This document shows, piece by piece, positions 6,701-12,829 of a stretch of 12,829 nt of DNA. Position 1 is the stretch's first letter. Each line of letters begins with the position of its first letter. The stretch covers positions 1-12,829 of the forward strand of contig JALOOY010000006.1 in assembly GCA_025454185.1 (NCBI GenBank), in the 5' to 3' direction. Source of the stretch: Thermodesulfobacteriota bacterium (GTDB lineage: Bacteria; Desulfobacterota; RBG-13-43-22). The notes under the pieces are model-generated. The model did no database searches. It was not told the origin of the DNA and worked only from the letters and a program-made list of their open reading frames with translations. Both the position numbers and the translations under genes were made by a program.

Positions 6701-8014
6701 ATGATAGAAACGATCAAATCGATCATTCTGGACTTCCAGGAAACCCGGCTGGAGACCGGCGTGCCCCGCCGGCTGCAAATCGAAACCGTTCCGGGCAAGG
6801 CGGTCGTTTGCATCGGAGTGCGCCGGTGTGGAAAATCGACCTATCTTTTCCAGATTATCCGTCGACTGCTGGAGGCGGGCGTCCCGCGGCAAAACATATT
6901 ATACCTGAATTTTTTTGACGACCGCCTCCACAACCTGCGGCAGGATAATCTCGGGTTGATCGCCGAGGCCTATTACTCTGTCTACCCGGAGAAAAAAAAT
7001 ACGGAGACGGTCTACTGCTTTTTCGACGAGGTTCAGGCTGTTCCGGGTTGGGAACCTTTCGTTGACCGTCTGCTGCGTACCGAAAAATGCGAGGTTTACC
7101 TAACGGGTTCATCCTCCAGGATGCTTTCCAAGGAGATCGCCACCCAAATGCGCGGCCGGGCACTGTCCTGGGAGATGTTTCCCTTCTCGTTCCGAGAATT
7201 TCTAGATTTTAAGAGTATCGAAGGCGGGGGGCCTTTTTCGACGAAGCAGCGGCTGCTCATCCAGAAGACTTTCGAGGAATACTGGGAGTCCGGCGGCTTC
7301 CCCGAGGTCGCCGGCCTTTCCCGAAACCTGCGAATCAAGACGCACCAGGAATATTTTCAAACGATCCTGTTTAGGGACCTGGTCGAGCGACATGACGTTT
7401 CCCACCCCAGGGCGGTGACCGACCTGACCCACTGGCTGGTGGACAACACAGCGTCGCAATACTCCGTCAACAGTCTCTCGGGATATCTCAAGTCACTGGG
7501 CCATAAAGTTCCCAAGTCGTCCGTCTCGGATTATCTGGAGTGGTTCGAAGACGCCTATTTTCTGTTCACCGTCCGTAAATTCGACGCCTCGCTGGCACGC
7601 AGCAATACCAACCCGAAGCGGGTTTACTGCATCGATCACGCCCTGGTCACCTCCGTGTCCTCGGGGGTTTTAGTTAACAGTGGACATCTCCTAGAAAATT
7701 TGGTTTTTGTCGCGCTCCGCCGTTTTCACCCCGGTATCTACTATTACAAAACCGGGACCGGCCGGGAAGTCGATTTTGTTGTTCCCCAGCGGGGACGATC
7801 GCGGATGCTGGTCCAGGTCTGTGAGTCCCTGGCCGGGTCTCAGACGCGCAAACGTGAAACGGGGTCATTGAGCGAGGCGATGGCCGAACTCAGCTTGAAA
7901 AGAGGAACCATCGTGACCCGTAAAGAGGAAGGGCGGATCGAACTAAAAACCGGGATCATCGAGGTTGTTCCGGTTTGGCGGTTCCTGCTGGAACTGCCGG
8001 AAGCGGTGGGATAA
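6701..8014 (+). CDS. AAA_14/DUF4143 ATPase (first of two)
   Basis: The 437-residue protein is a cytoplasmic P-loop ATPase of the AAA_14 plus DUF4143 group, whose biological role is largely unknown. ATG 6701 has GGGAGG 6 bases upstream; the in-frame ATG at 6653 lies inside the promoter palindrome and is not preferred. Walker A is GVRRCGKST (39-47), Walker B VYCFFDEVQ (104-112, D109-E110), and TGSSSRML (135-142) is the usual sensor-like segment. Residues about 255-290 look like a winged-helix region. The C-terminal DUF4143 domain has LLENLVF (330-336) and REVDFVV (355-361), a layout like the PD-(D/E)xK nuclease fold, but the expected final ExK is QVC (372-374), so nuclease activity is unlikely. 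A second member follows after 143 bases with its own regulatory region, so the two are probably not one operon. Confidence 0.85.
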   Translation: MIETIKSIILDFQETRLETGVPRRLQIETVPGKAVVCIGVRRCGKSTYLFQIIRRLLEAGVPRQNILYLNFFDDRLHNLRQDNLGLIAEAYYSVYPEKKNTETVYCFFDEVQAVPGWEPFVDRLLRTEKCEVYLTGSSSRMLSKEIATQMRGRALSWEMFPFSFREFLDFKSIEGGGPFSTKQRLLIQKTFEEYWESGGFPEVAGLSRNLRIKTHQEYFQTILFRDLVERHDVSHPRAVTDLTHWLVDNTASQYSVNSLSGYLKSLGHKVPKSSVSDYLEWFEDAYFLFTVRKFDASLARSNTNPKRVYCIDHALVTSVSSGVLVNSGHLLENLVFVALRRFHPGIYYYKTGTGREVDFVVPQRGRSRMLVQVCESLAGSQTRKRETGSLSEAMAELSLKRGTIVTRKEEGRIELKTGIIEVVPVWRFLLELPEAVG

Positions 8015-8100
8015 CCCTGCAATCAGGCGATTGGGTAAGCGGAGCTGCCCGGAAAAGGCCAACCCGGGGGTGGATCGGCCCTGGCCCGTCCGGCGTATGA

Positions 8101-8146
8101 ATGCATAAATTGTACACAGAATTGACAAAATATGCATAATATGTCA
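8101..8146 (+). promoter_or_regulatory. 24-bp palindrome and ATGCAT repeats before the second ATPase
   Basis: Positions 8123-8146 form a 24-bp near-perfect palindrome with outer arms TGACA/TGTCA and central ATGCAT (8132-8137); ten of twelve base pairs match. A second ATGCATAA lies at 8101-8108, 31 bases upstream of the copy at 8132-8139, on the same helical face if spaced at three turns. TTGACA (8122-8127) has no -10 at normal spacing. CATAAT (8135-8140) is a possible -10 with a poor TTGTAC (8110-8115) as -35. The palindrome ends 11 bases before the start codon, where a bound protein would block transcription or initiation. Confidence 0.6.
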
Positions 8147-8157
8147 CTCTTAATTCC

Positions 8158-9351
8158 ATGATCATCCGCACCCTGCAAAAGAAGCTGCTGGAACTGGCCG
8201 GCTATTATCCTGCCGTCGTCGTCACCGGCCCCAGGCAGTCCGGCAAAACCACCCTGAGCCGGACCGCCTTTCCGGACAAGCCCTATATATCCCTGGAGGC
8301 GTTGGACCACCGCGATTTTGCCCGAAGCGACCCGCGGGGTTTTCTGGCCAAGGTTGCTGACGGCGCCATCATCGATGACGTCCAGCATGTCCCCGAACTG
8401 TTGAATTACCTGCAGGGCGAATTGGATGCCCGCCCGGATCCGGGCCGGTTCATCCTGACCGGGTCGCAGCATTTCGGTCTGACTCAATCCATTTCCCAAT
8501 CACTGGCGGGCCGTTGTGGCCTTCTAGTGTTGATGCCACCCAGTCTGATGGAATTACAGAGCTTTCCCAACGCGCCCGGCGATCTGTTTACCCTGCTCTG
8601 GCAGGGAGCTTATCCCCGGATCTACGATCGGAGCATCCCGGCCCATCAATGGCTGGCGGATTACACATCCACCTATGTGCAGCGTGATGTCCGGCAGGTC
8701 GTCAACATCGGGGACCTTCAATCCTTTACCGGGTTTCTTAAGCTTTGCGCCGGGCGTACGGCCCAGGAGATAAACCTGTCCACCCTGGGCGGCGATGCCG
8801 GGGTAACGCATAATACAGCCCGCGCCTGGCTCTCCATATTGGAAACCAGCTACCTGGTCCATCGACTCCCGGCCTGGCACGTCAATATCCGCAAGCAGGT
8901 TGTCAAAGCGCCCAAATTGCACTTCTTTGACAGCGGCTTGGTCTGCTACCTCCTGGGCATTCGGGAACCGGAGCAGCTCCGGCTCCACCCCCTGCGCGGG
9001 GCCATCCTGGAAAGCTGGGTCTTTTCCGAAATATTCAAGGCCGGCGTCCATGGGGGGGAACGGCCCAATCTTTTTCATTATCGGGAATCCCGCGGACTCG
9101 AAATCGATCTCCTCATCGACCGGGGCCAGGAATTAGGCGCCGTCGAAGTCAAATCAGGCGCCACCATAAATCCGGATTTTTTCAAAAACCTCGAACGATT
9201 CAGGGAACGCTTCCAGACCGATATCAGGACAGGTCCCATCCAGGGCTATATCATTTACGGAGGCGACGATTCACAGAAGCGCACGATGACCCAGATCTGG
9301 TCCTGGAAGGATGTCCACCGGTTGACCGTTGGCCAGACTCCTGCGAGTTAA
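8158..9351 (+). CDS. AAA_14/DUF4143 ATPase with PD-(D/E)xK-like C-terminus (second of two)
   Basis: This 397-residue ATPase is of the same broad group as its neighbour but a distinct subfamily. Walker A is TGPRQSGKTT (23-32). Walker B is AIIDDVQHVPEL (70-81), with Asp at the second acidic position where Glu is common. LTGSQHF (100-106) is the sensor-like segment. A winged-helix-like region lies about 205-240. The C-terminal DUF4143 domain keeps every element of a PD-(D/E)xK-type site: E284, LEIDLLI (314-320, D317) and AVEVKSG (328-334, E330 and K332). ATG 8158 is the only plausible start, since an in-frame stop lies at 8137, yet there is no Shine-Dalgarno sequence (CACTCTTAATTCC precedes it). 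The leader may be very short or nearly absent. Some relatives have been proposed to act in mobile or stress contexts; no role can be assigned here. Confidence 0.86.
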   Translation: MIIRTLQKKLLELAGYYPAVVVTGPRQSGKTTLSRTAFPDKPYISLEALDHRDFARSDPRGFLAKVADGAIIDDVQHVPELLNYLQGELDARPDPGRFILTGSQHFGLTQSISQSLAGRCGLLVLMPPSLMELQSFPNAPGDLFTLLWQGAYPRIYDRSIPAHQWLADYTSTYVQRDVRQVVNIGDLQSFTGFLKLCAGRTAQEINLSTLGGDAGVTHNTARAWLSILETSYLVHRLPAWHVNIRKQVVKAPKLHFFDSGLVCYLLGIREPEQLRLHPLRGAILESWVFSEIFKAGVHGGERPNLFHYRESRGLEIDLLIDRGQELGAVEVKSGATINPDFFKNLERFRERFQTDIRTGPIQGYIIYGGDDSQKRTMTQIWSWKDVHRLTVGQTPAS

Positions 9352-9379
9352 ATCCCTACCCTTGTTTTTGGCAGGACTG

Positions 9380-9409
9380 TATTGAAACGACAGCATAGAT
9401 ATTGAAACG
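9380..9409 (+). repeat. Direct repeat TATTGAAACG x2 upstream of the unknown exported protein
   Basis: TATTGAAACG occurs at 9380-9389 and again at 9400-9409, exactly 20 bases apart (about two helical turns), immediately before the ribosome-binding site AAAGGA (9411-9416). Such spacing suits a dimeric regulator bound to one DNA face. TTGGCA (9368-9373) might be a -35, but no good -10 lies at the right distance, so I do not claim a promoter. Confidence 0.45.
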
Positions 9410-9421
9410 TAAAGGATGGTT

Positions 9422-10792
9422 ATGAAAAAGAAAAAGGTACTCGGATTTTCCCGAATAGTGAAAGGCGCCTGTTTGATTACTTTTTTATGGTCGGCTTTAG
9501 GGATCGGTATGATTCCAGCTGCCCGGGGGGCGGAAAAAGGCTTCGAAACGCCGCCCACCCTGAAGGCCGGCGCGGTGTTACCACCCGAACTGCTTCAAGG
9601 GAAACGCTACCGGATCGAAGAAACGGTACCCACAGACGGGTTCCTGATGAAATTTACCATCTTCTCCGATTTCGGGACCTTTATCGCCCGCAGCCCCGAC
9701 ATGGCGAAAATTCGGATCAAGGAAATCGATGCCATGGACCGGCTGGAAAAAGTGTCCAAATCAGACGCCTTTGTGGCGGGCCTGAAGGCCTCGGGCCGGC
9801 AGTTCGGCCGGCAGATCGGCCAGTTGATCGAGAAACCGGAAGAGACGATCAAGGGCATACCGGAGGGCGTGGGGCGCTTTTTCGAGCGGGTCGGACGGGG
9901 GGCGAAAACCGGTTACCAGAAGCTGGGGGACATGAAGGAACAGGAAAAGCAATCCGCCCCGCCTCCGGCCGGCCCGGGGGCCCGGCTGCCCGGAGCGCCT
10001 GAAACCTCGCCGGCCCAGGGGGCGAAAATGACGGTGGAGGAAGCGACCCTGCGCATGACCGGGAAAGTCACCGCCGACGCCTTCGGTTACGACGATCAGC
10101 GCCGCCGGATTGCCCGGGAGTTGGAGGTGGATCCTTACTCCACCAACCCGGTCCTCACCAAGATGCTCGATGACATCGCTTCGGCCGCCTTTGCCGGGGG
10201 CCTGGGGATTTCGGCCTTCAAGGCCGTGGTCCCGGCCGGCATGGTTATCTCGACCACCACCACCTTGTCGAACTGGGTGTGGGACATGCCTCCCGGGGAC
10301 CTCAAGGTCCAGAACGAGCGGTCCCTGAAGGCCATGGGGGTTTCCCAGGACCAGGTGGATCTCCTGATGCGCCAGCAGCACTTCACGCTGACCCTGCAGA
10401 CCCGTCTGGTCAAGGCCCTGGAGAGGCTACCCAAAACCGCAGGCCGGCCGGCCGTCCTGCCGGTGGCCACCACGGTACTATCATTTGACCAGGCCCGCTT
10501 CGTGGCGGAGGCCATGGAGATGCTGGCCGATTATAACGAAAAGACAGCGCCGATTAAGGCCCTGGAGAAAGAGGCACCCATCGTCGGACGAACGGGAACG
10601 GGGGCCCTGGTGGCGGCCGGTCCGGTGGACCGCCTCTCCTGGACCGAGGGAATCAACCGCTTCGGCTCCCGTCCGGACCTGAAGGCCAAGCAGCGCATCC
10701 TCTGGCTGCGGGGGCAGGCCACACCTCGGGCCAAAGAAGAGTTGACCCGGATGGGGTGGACCGTGCGGGAAGAAACACTGAACAATAAATAA
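9422..10792 (+). CDS. Exported protein of unknown function
   Basis: I do not recognise a named family. ATG 9422 is preferred because AAAGGA lies 5 bases upstream; the ATG at 9416 overlaps that site. The 456-residue product starts with a Sec signal peptide (MKKKK, hydrophobic core to about 30, likely cleavage after ARGA at 37). Residues 51-110 look folded. Residues 120-170 are rich in Gly and Arg with an amphipathic pattern (GRQFGRQIGQLI, GRFFERVGRGAKTGYQ). Residues 178-200 are a Pro/Ala/Gly linker. From 203 to the end there is a second, mostly helical domain with a hydrophobic segment at about 255-282 and a Tyr-Asp-Pro-like patch (EVDPYSTNP). No catalytic motif, heme site or lipobox is visible. 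A periplasmic or membrane-associated role is inferred. It has its own leader with a direct repeat, and the following bases are a gene remnant, so it appears monocistronic. Confidence 0.8.
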   Translation: MKKKKVLGFSRIVKGACLITFLWSALGIGMIPAARGAEKGFETPPTLKAGAVLPPELLQGKRYRIEETVPTDGFLMKFTIFSDFGTFIARSPDMAKIRIKEIDAMDRLEKVSKSDAFVAGLKASGRQFGRQIGQLIEKPEETIKGIPEGVGRFFERVGRGAKTGYQKLGDMKEQEKQSAPPPAGPGARLPGAPETSPAQGAKMTVEEATLRMTGKVTADAFGYDDQRRRIARELEVDPYSTNPVLTKMLDDIASAAFAGGLGISAFKAVVPAGMVISTTTTLSNWVWDMPPGDLKVQNERSLKAMGVSQDQVDLLMRQQHFTLTLQTRLVKALERLPKTAGRPAVLPVATTVLSFDQARFVAEAMEMLADYNEKTAPIKALEKEAPIVGRTGTGALVAAGPVDRLSWTEGINRFGSRPDLKAKQRILWLRGQATPRAKEELTRMGWTVREETLNNK

Positions 10793-10966
10793 TTGAAAAA
10801 TGTTGACCACCACGCCGGGTATTCCCCGGGCGCCAGGCCGATTGCCATGAAGATCATATTTCGGAAATTCGACGGGCGTCTTTTGGGCGCGCAGGCCGTC
10901 GGCCTGGACGGCGTGGACAAGCGGATCAGGGCTTTGGCGACCCTGCTGCAAATGGGAGCCACCGTC
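10793..10966 (+). pseudogene. Fragment of a pyridine nucleotide-disulfide oxidoreductase dimerisation domain
   Basis: Directly after the previous stop, the frame reads VDHHAGYSPGARPIAMKII, then KFDGRLLGAQAVGLDGVDKR and ALATLLQMGATV. This is the start of the C-terminal dimerisation domain of FAD-dependent NADH oxidases and CoA-disulfide reductases (usual pattern HAGYYPGA...DGKILGAQAVGxDGVDKRIDV). The FAD and NAD(P) domains that should precede it, more than 300 residues, are absent, and similarity stops after GATV, where the rest of the domain should follow. It is an internal fragment of about 55 codons and cannot bind FAD. The frame itself stays open to 11032. Confidence 0.75.
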
Positions 10967-10987
10967 TCGCGAAGGGAGGAATCAAGA

Positions 10988-11032
10988 ATGTCATTACCAG
11001 GGCCTGAAACATTGGAAAGGAAAATAGGATGA
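10988..11032 (+). CDS. Possible 14-residue leader peptide coupled to the cyclase
   Basis: ATG 10988 has one of the best ribosome-binding sites in the window, AGGGAGGA (10973-10980), 7 bases upstream. It encodes MSLPGPETLERKIG, and its TGA (11030-11032) overlaps the cyclase ATG (11029-11031) as ATGA, the classic layout for translational coupling. It is in frame with the oxidoreductase fragment but shows no similarity to that family. It may be a leader peptide, a chance frame, or the first codons of a lost gene. Confidence 0.35.
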   Translation: MSLPGPETLERKIG

Positions 11033-11664
11033 CTTCACCTTGGATCGACATTTCCGTAACGCTGAAAAATGGCATGGTCCACTGGCCGGGTGACCCGCCG
11101 GCCCATTTCAGCCCTGCCCTGGACCTGGAGCGGGGCGATCCCTGTACGGTGTCCCAGATCGATATGGGCGCTCATACGGGCACCCACATGGACGCGCCGG
11201 CGCACTTCATCCGCGGCGGCCCCGGGATCGAGGCCCTGCCTCTCGATACGGTCATCGGTTCCGCCCGGGTAATCGCCATCCGGGATCCCGAATCGATCAA
11301 GCCCGAGGAATTGCGCCGCCATCGCCTCCGGCGCGGTGAGCGGATTCTGTTCAAGACCGGCAATTCGGAACGCTGCTGGCATAGAGACACCTTCGTCGAG
11401 GGCTTTGTCTATATTTCAGCAGCGGCGGCCCGCTATCTCGTTGAGCGGCAGGTCCGGTTGGTGGGGATCGACTACCTCTCCGTCGGCGGCTTTCGTGTGG
11501 ACGGGATGGAAACGCACCAGGCCTTGCTCGGGGCCGGCATCTGGATCATCGAGGGGCTTAACCTGTCAGGTGTCCAGCCGGGTCGCGTCCAGCTCGTCTG
11601 CCTGCCCCTGAAGATTGCCGGGGCCGACGGCGCACCGTGTCGAGCGGTCGTGCGACCCGGGTGA
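11029..11664 (+). CDS. Cyclase family protein (kynurenine formamidase-like metal hydrolase)
   Basis: The 211-residue protein belongs to the cyclase family (PF04199), cytoplasmic metal-dependent amidohydrolases that include bacterial kynurenine formamidase. The signature HTGTHMDAPAH (49-59) supplies likely metal ligands H49, H53 and D55 and catalytic H59. The later conserved parts are VGIDYLSVGG (145-154), H163 in ETHQALL and E175 in IWIIEGLNLSGV. Length is normal and no signal peptide is present. The start is supported by AAAGGA (11016-11021) 7 bases before ATG and by the ATGA overlap with the upstream short frame. No tryptophan-degradation genes are nearby, so the substrate may be another cyclic or N-formyl compound. 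Confidence 0.88.
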   Translation: MTSPWIDISVTLKNGMVHWPGDPPAHFSPALDLERGDPCTVSQIDMGAHTGTHMDAPAHFIRGGPGIEALPLDTVIGSARVIAIRDPESIKPEELRRHRLRRGERILFKTGNSERCWHRDTFVEGFVYISAAAARYLVERQVRLVGIDYLSVGGFRVDGMETHQALLGAGIWIIEGLNLSGVQPGRVQLVCLPLKIAGADGAPCRAVVRPG

Positions 11665-11689
11665 TCATTCATGTGGCTTTCCGTCCCAC

Positions 11690-12431
11690 GCCGCGGCGGC
11701 GATCCTTGATAAGCAGACGTTCTACCTGGACGTGGAGGATACTAACAAAGGCATCAAGGACATCGGCATGGTGCCCAACCTGTCACCCCAGAACCTGGCT
11801 TCCGTCTGTGGGGTTTTATCCTGGGTATAGCCCTTATGCCGTTGCATAACCGGATGGCCAAAATCATGGGGGGAAGACCGAAGCTGGCCTCTGTAATCCT
11901 TGTGTTGGCCGGAAACTGGCCGAACGCCGGGGTGATGAATTTGCCGATATTATAAAAATAACGGTGGGCAACGTCGTCAAAGGGGTATTGGGGGTGGCCT
12001 TCATCCAGGCGGCCCTGGTCGGAATCGGCTTCTTTCTGGCGGGAATACCCTACCCGGGGATATGGACCTTACTGGTATTCCTGCTGGCCGTCCTGCAGAT
12101 ACCGCCGCTCCTGGTAGTGCTTCCGGTAGCCGTCTATATGTTTTCAGAGAGAAGCACCGCAGCGGCAATCGGCTGGACGGTGTACCTTTTGCTGGGAGGT
12201 TTTTCGGATAATATCCTGAAACCCGTCCTGCTGGGCAAAGGCGCCCCGGTCCCGATGCTGGTCATATTCCTGGGCGTTATTGGGGGGTTCATGCTCTCCG
12301 GGTTTATCGGCCTTTTTACCGGCGCGGTGGTGATGTCGATCGGGTATAAGTTGTTCACCGCCTGGATCAATACGGGTCCGACGGCAGAAAATCCCGAGGA
12401 TAGAAATAAACCACAAGAGATAAATTACTGA
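11690..12431 (+). pseudogene. AI-2E family transporter (YdiK/PerM-like), broken by internal deletions
   Basis: Three pieces in different frames line up in order with AI-2E family permeases (YdiK-like, about 370 residues). Piece 1, about 11768-11806, reads MVPNLSPQNLASV, like a cytoplasmic N-terminus; the in-frame stretch before it from 11690 (ILDKQTFYLDVEDTNKGIKD) also looks coding but is unrecognised. Piece 2, 11806-11909, reads LWGFILGIALMPLHNRMAKI and MGGRPKLASVILVLAG, the first helices. Piece 3, 11910-12431, reads RKLAERRGDEFADIIK, then GVLGVAFIQAALVGIGFFLA through SDNILKPVLLGKG to SIGYKLFTAWI, the C-terminal half. Roughly 25 codons are missing at the first junction and 100-120 at the second, by comparison with YdiK as I recall it. 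GTG 11964 could start a C-terminal half-protein but has no ribosome-binding site. A working transporter is unlikely. Confidence 0.78.
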
Positions 12432-12437
12432 TATAAT
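12429..12437 (+). promoter_or_regulatory. Extended -10 promoter for the glycosidase gene
   Basis: TGATATAAT (12429-12437) is a perfect TATAAT with the TGn extension that lets sigma-70 RNA polymerase work without a -35 box; none is visible 17 bases upstream. It overlaps the stop codon of the broken transporter gene. Transcription would begin near 12444, leaving a leader of about 59 bases that ends in the ribosome-binding site AAGGAGG (12489-12495). Confidence 0.5.
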
Positions 12438-12502
12438 TGTCGGGACGATCCCTAAAAAACCCTTAAAGCAATCAACCCATTGAGTCCGAAGGAGGCAAGG
12501 CC

Positions 12503-12829
12503 ATGAATCCGGAAGAACGACGACTGCAAGAGGCGCGTGAAAATAAGATTCCCTGGAAAAAATGGGGCCCCTACCTGAGCGAGAGGCAGTGGGGAACGGT
12601 GCGGGAGGACTACAGCGAAAACGGCGACGCCTGGAACTTTTTCACACATGACCAGGCCCGTTCCCGGGCCTACCGCTGGGGCGAGGACGGTCTGGCAGGG
12701 ATCTCCGACGACAAGCAGCGCCTCTGCTTTGCTCTGGCCTTGTGGAACGGCCGGGACCCGATCCTCAAGGAGCGCCTCTTCGGGCTGACCAACAGTGAAG
12801 GAAACCATGGTGAAGACGTCAAGGAGTAC
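12503..12829 (+). CDS. MGH1-like (GH63-type) glycosidase, 3' partial
   Basis: ATG 12503 has a perfect AAGGAGG 7 bases upstream, and the frame stays open to the window edge (109 codons). The N-terminus KWGPYLSERQWGTVREDYS, followed by GDAWNFF, RAYRWGEDGLAG, LALWNGRDPILKERLFGL and EGNHGEDVKEY, matches large proteins usually annotated as glucosidase or MGH1-like glycoside hydrolase, about 880 residues with an (alpha/alpha)6 barrel further on. The catalytic part is outside the window, so the substrate cannot be judged; relatives in GH63 act on alpha-glucosides, mannosylglycerate or glucosylglycerate. No signal peptide is seen, so a cytoplasmic role in glycan or compatible-solute turnover is inferred. 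It has its own promoter just after the transporter remnant. Confidence 0.78.
   Translation, partial: MNPEERRLQEARENKIPWKKWGPYLSERQWGTVREDYSENGDAWNFFTHDQARSRAYRWGEDGLAGISDDKQRLCFALALWNGRDPILKERLFGLTNSEGNHGEDVKEY

Noticed and set aside
8122..8127. TTGACA at 8122-8127 as the -35 of the second ATPase
   Set aside because: No acceptable -10 lies 15-19 bases downstream. The hexamer is better explained as part of the palindrome arm.
12438..12460. Small GGGA/TCCC hairpin followed by TAAAAAA in the glycosidase leader
   Set aside because: The stem has only four pairs and the following run is A rather than T on this strand, so it is not a terminator.

Overview
The window is a GC-rich bacterial segment. 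A seven-heme cytochrome fused to HEAT and TPR repeats, an exported sulfatase, two AAA/DUF4143 ATPases and an MGH1-like glycosidase together suggest a metabolically versatile anaerobe or facultative anaerobe, possibly Desulfobacterota (former Deltaproteobacteria). That placement is an impression from gene content, not a phylogeny. I saw no rRNA, tRNA, CRISPR array, transposase or integrase.

Layout, all genes on the + strand. (1) 1-1986: 3' part of a multiheme c-type cytochrome with HEAT and TPR repeats. (2) 1987-2334: non-coding. (3) 2335-6136: an exported-hydrolase cassette. It has a promoter with a palindrome in its spacer, a Sec-exported sulfatase, a short remnant of a second sulfatase tail, a strong hairpin and a Tat-exported UshA-like 5'-nucleotidase. 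(4) 6175-6557: an HdeD-like membrane protein gene with its 5' end missing and a frameshift near its 3' end. (5) 6622-9351: two adjacent AAA_14/DUF4143 ATPases, each behind its own palindromic regulatory region. (6) 9380-10792: an exported protein of unknown function behind a 10-bp direct repeat. (7) 10793-11664: a fragment of a pyridine nucleotide-disulfide oxidoreductase, a possible 14-codon leader peptide, and a cyclase (kynurenine formamidase-like) whose ATG overlaps the peptide stop. (8) 11690-12431: a broken AI-2E family transporter with at least two internal deletions. (9) 12429-12829: an extended -10 promoter and the first 109 codons of an MGH1/GH63-like glycosidase.

Two themes stand out. 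First, gene decay: four remnants (sulfatase tail, HdeD, oxidoreductase dimerisation domain, AI-2E transporter) lie between intact genes, and the nucleotidase has an in-frame repeat at its N-terminus. The segment looks like an accessory region shaped by repeated recombination and deletion. Second, regulation: three intact genes (the sulfatase and both ATPases) have clear palindromes in or next to their promoters, suggesting dedicated repressors not encoded in the window. The sulfatase and nucleotidase could act together outside the cytoplasm to release sulfate and phosphate from organic esters. The ATPase pair and the unknown exported protein are the best candidates for undescribed biology, but the sequence alone does not assign them a function.
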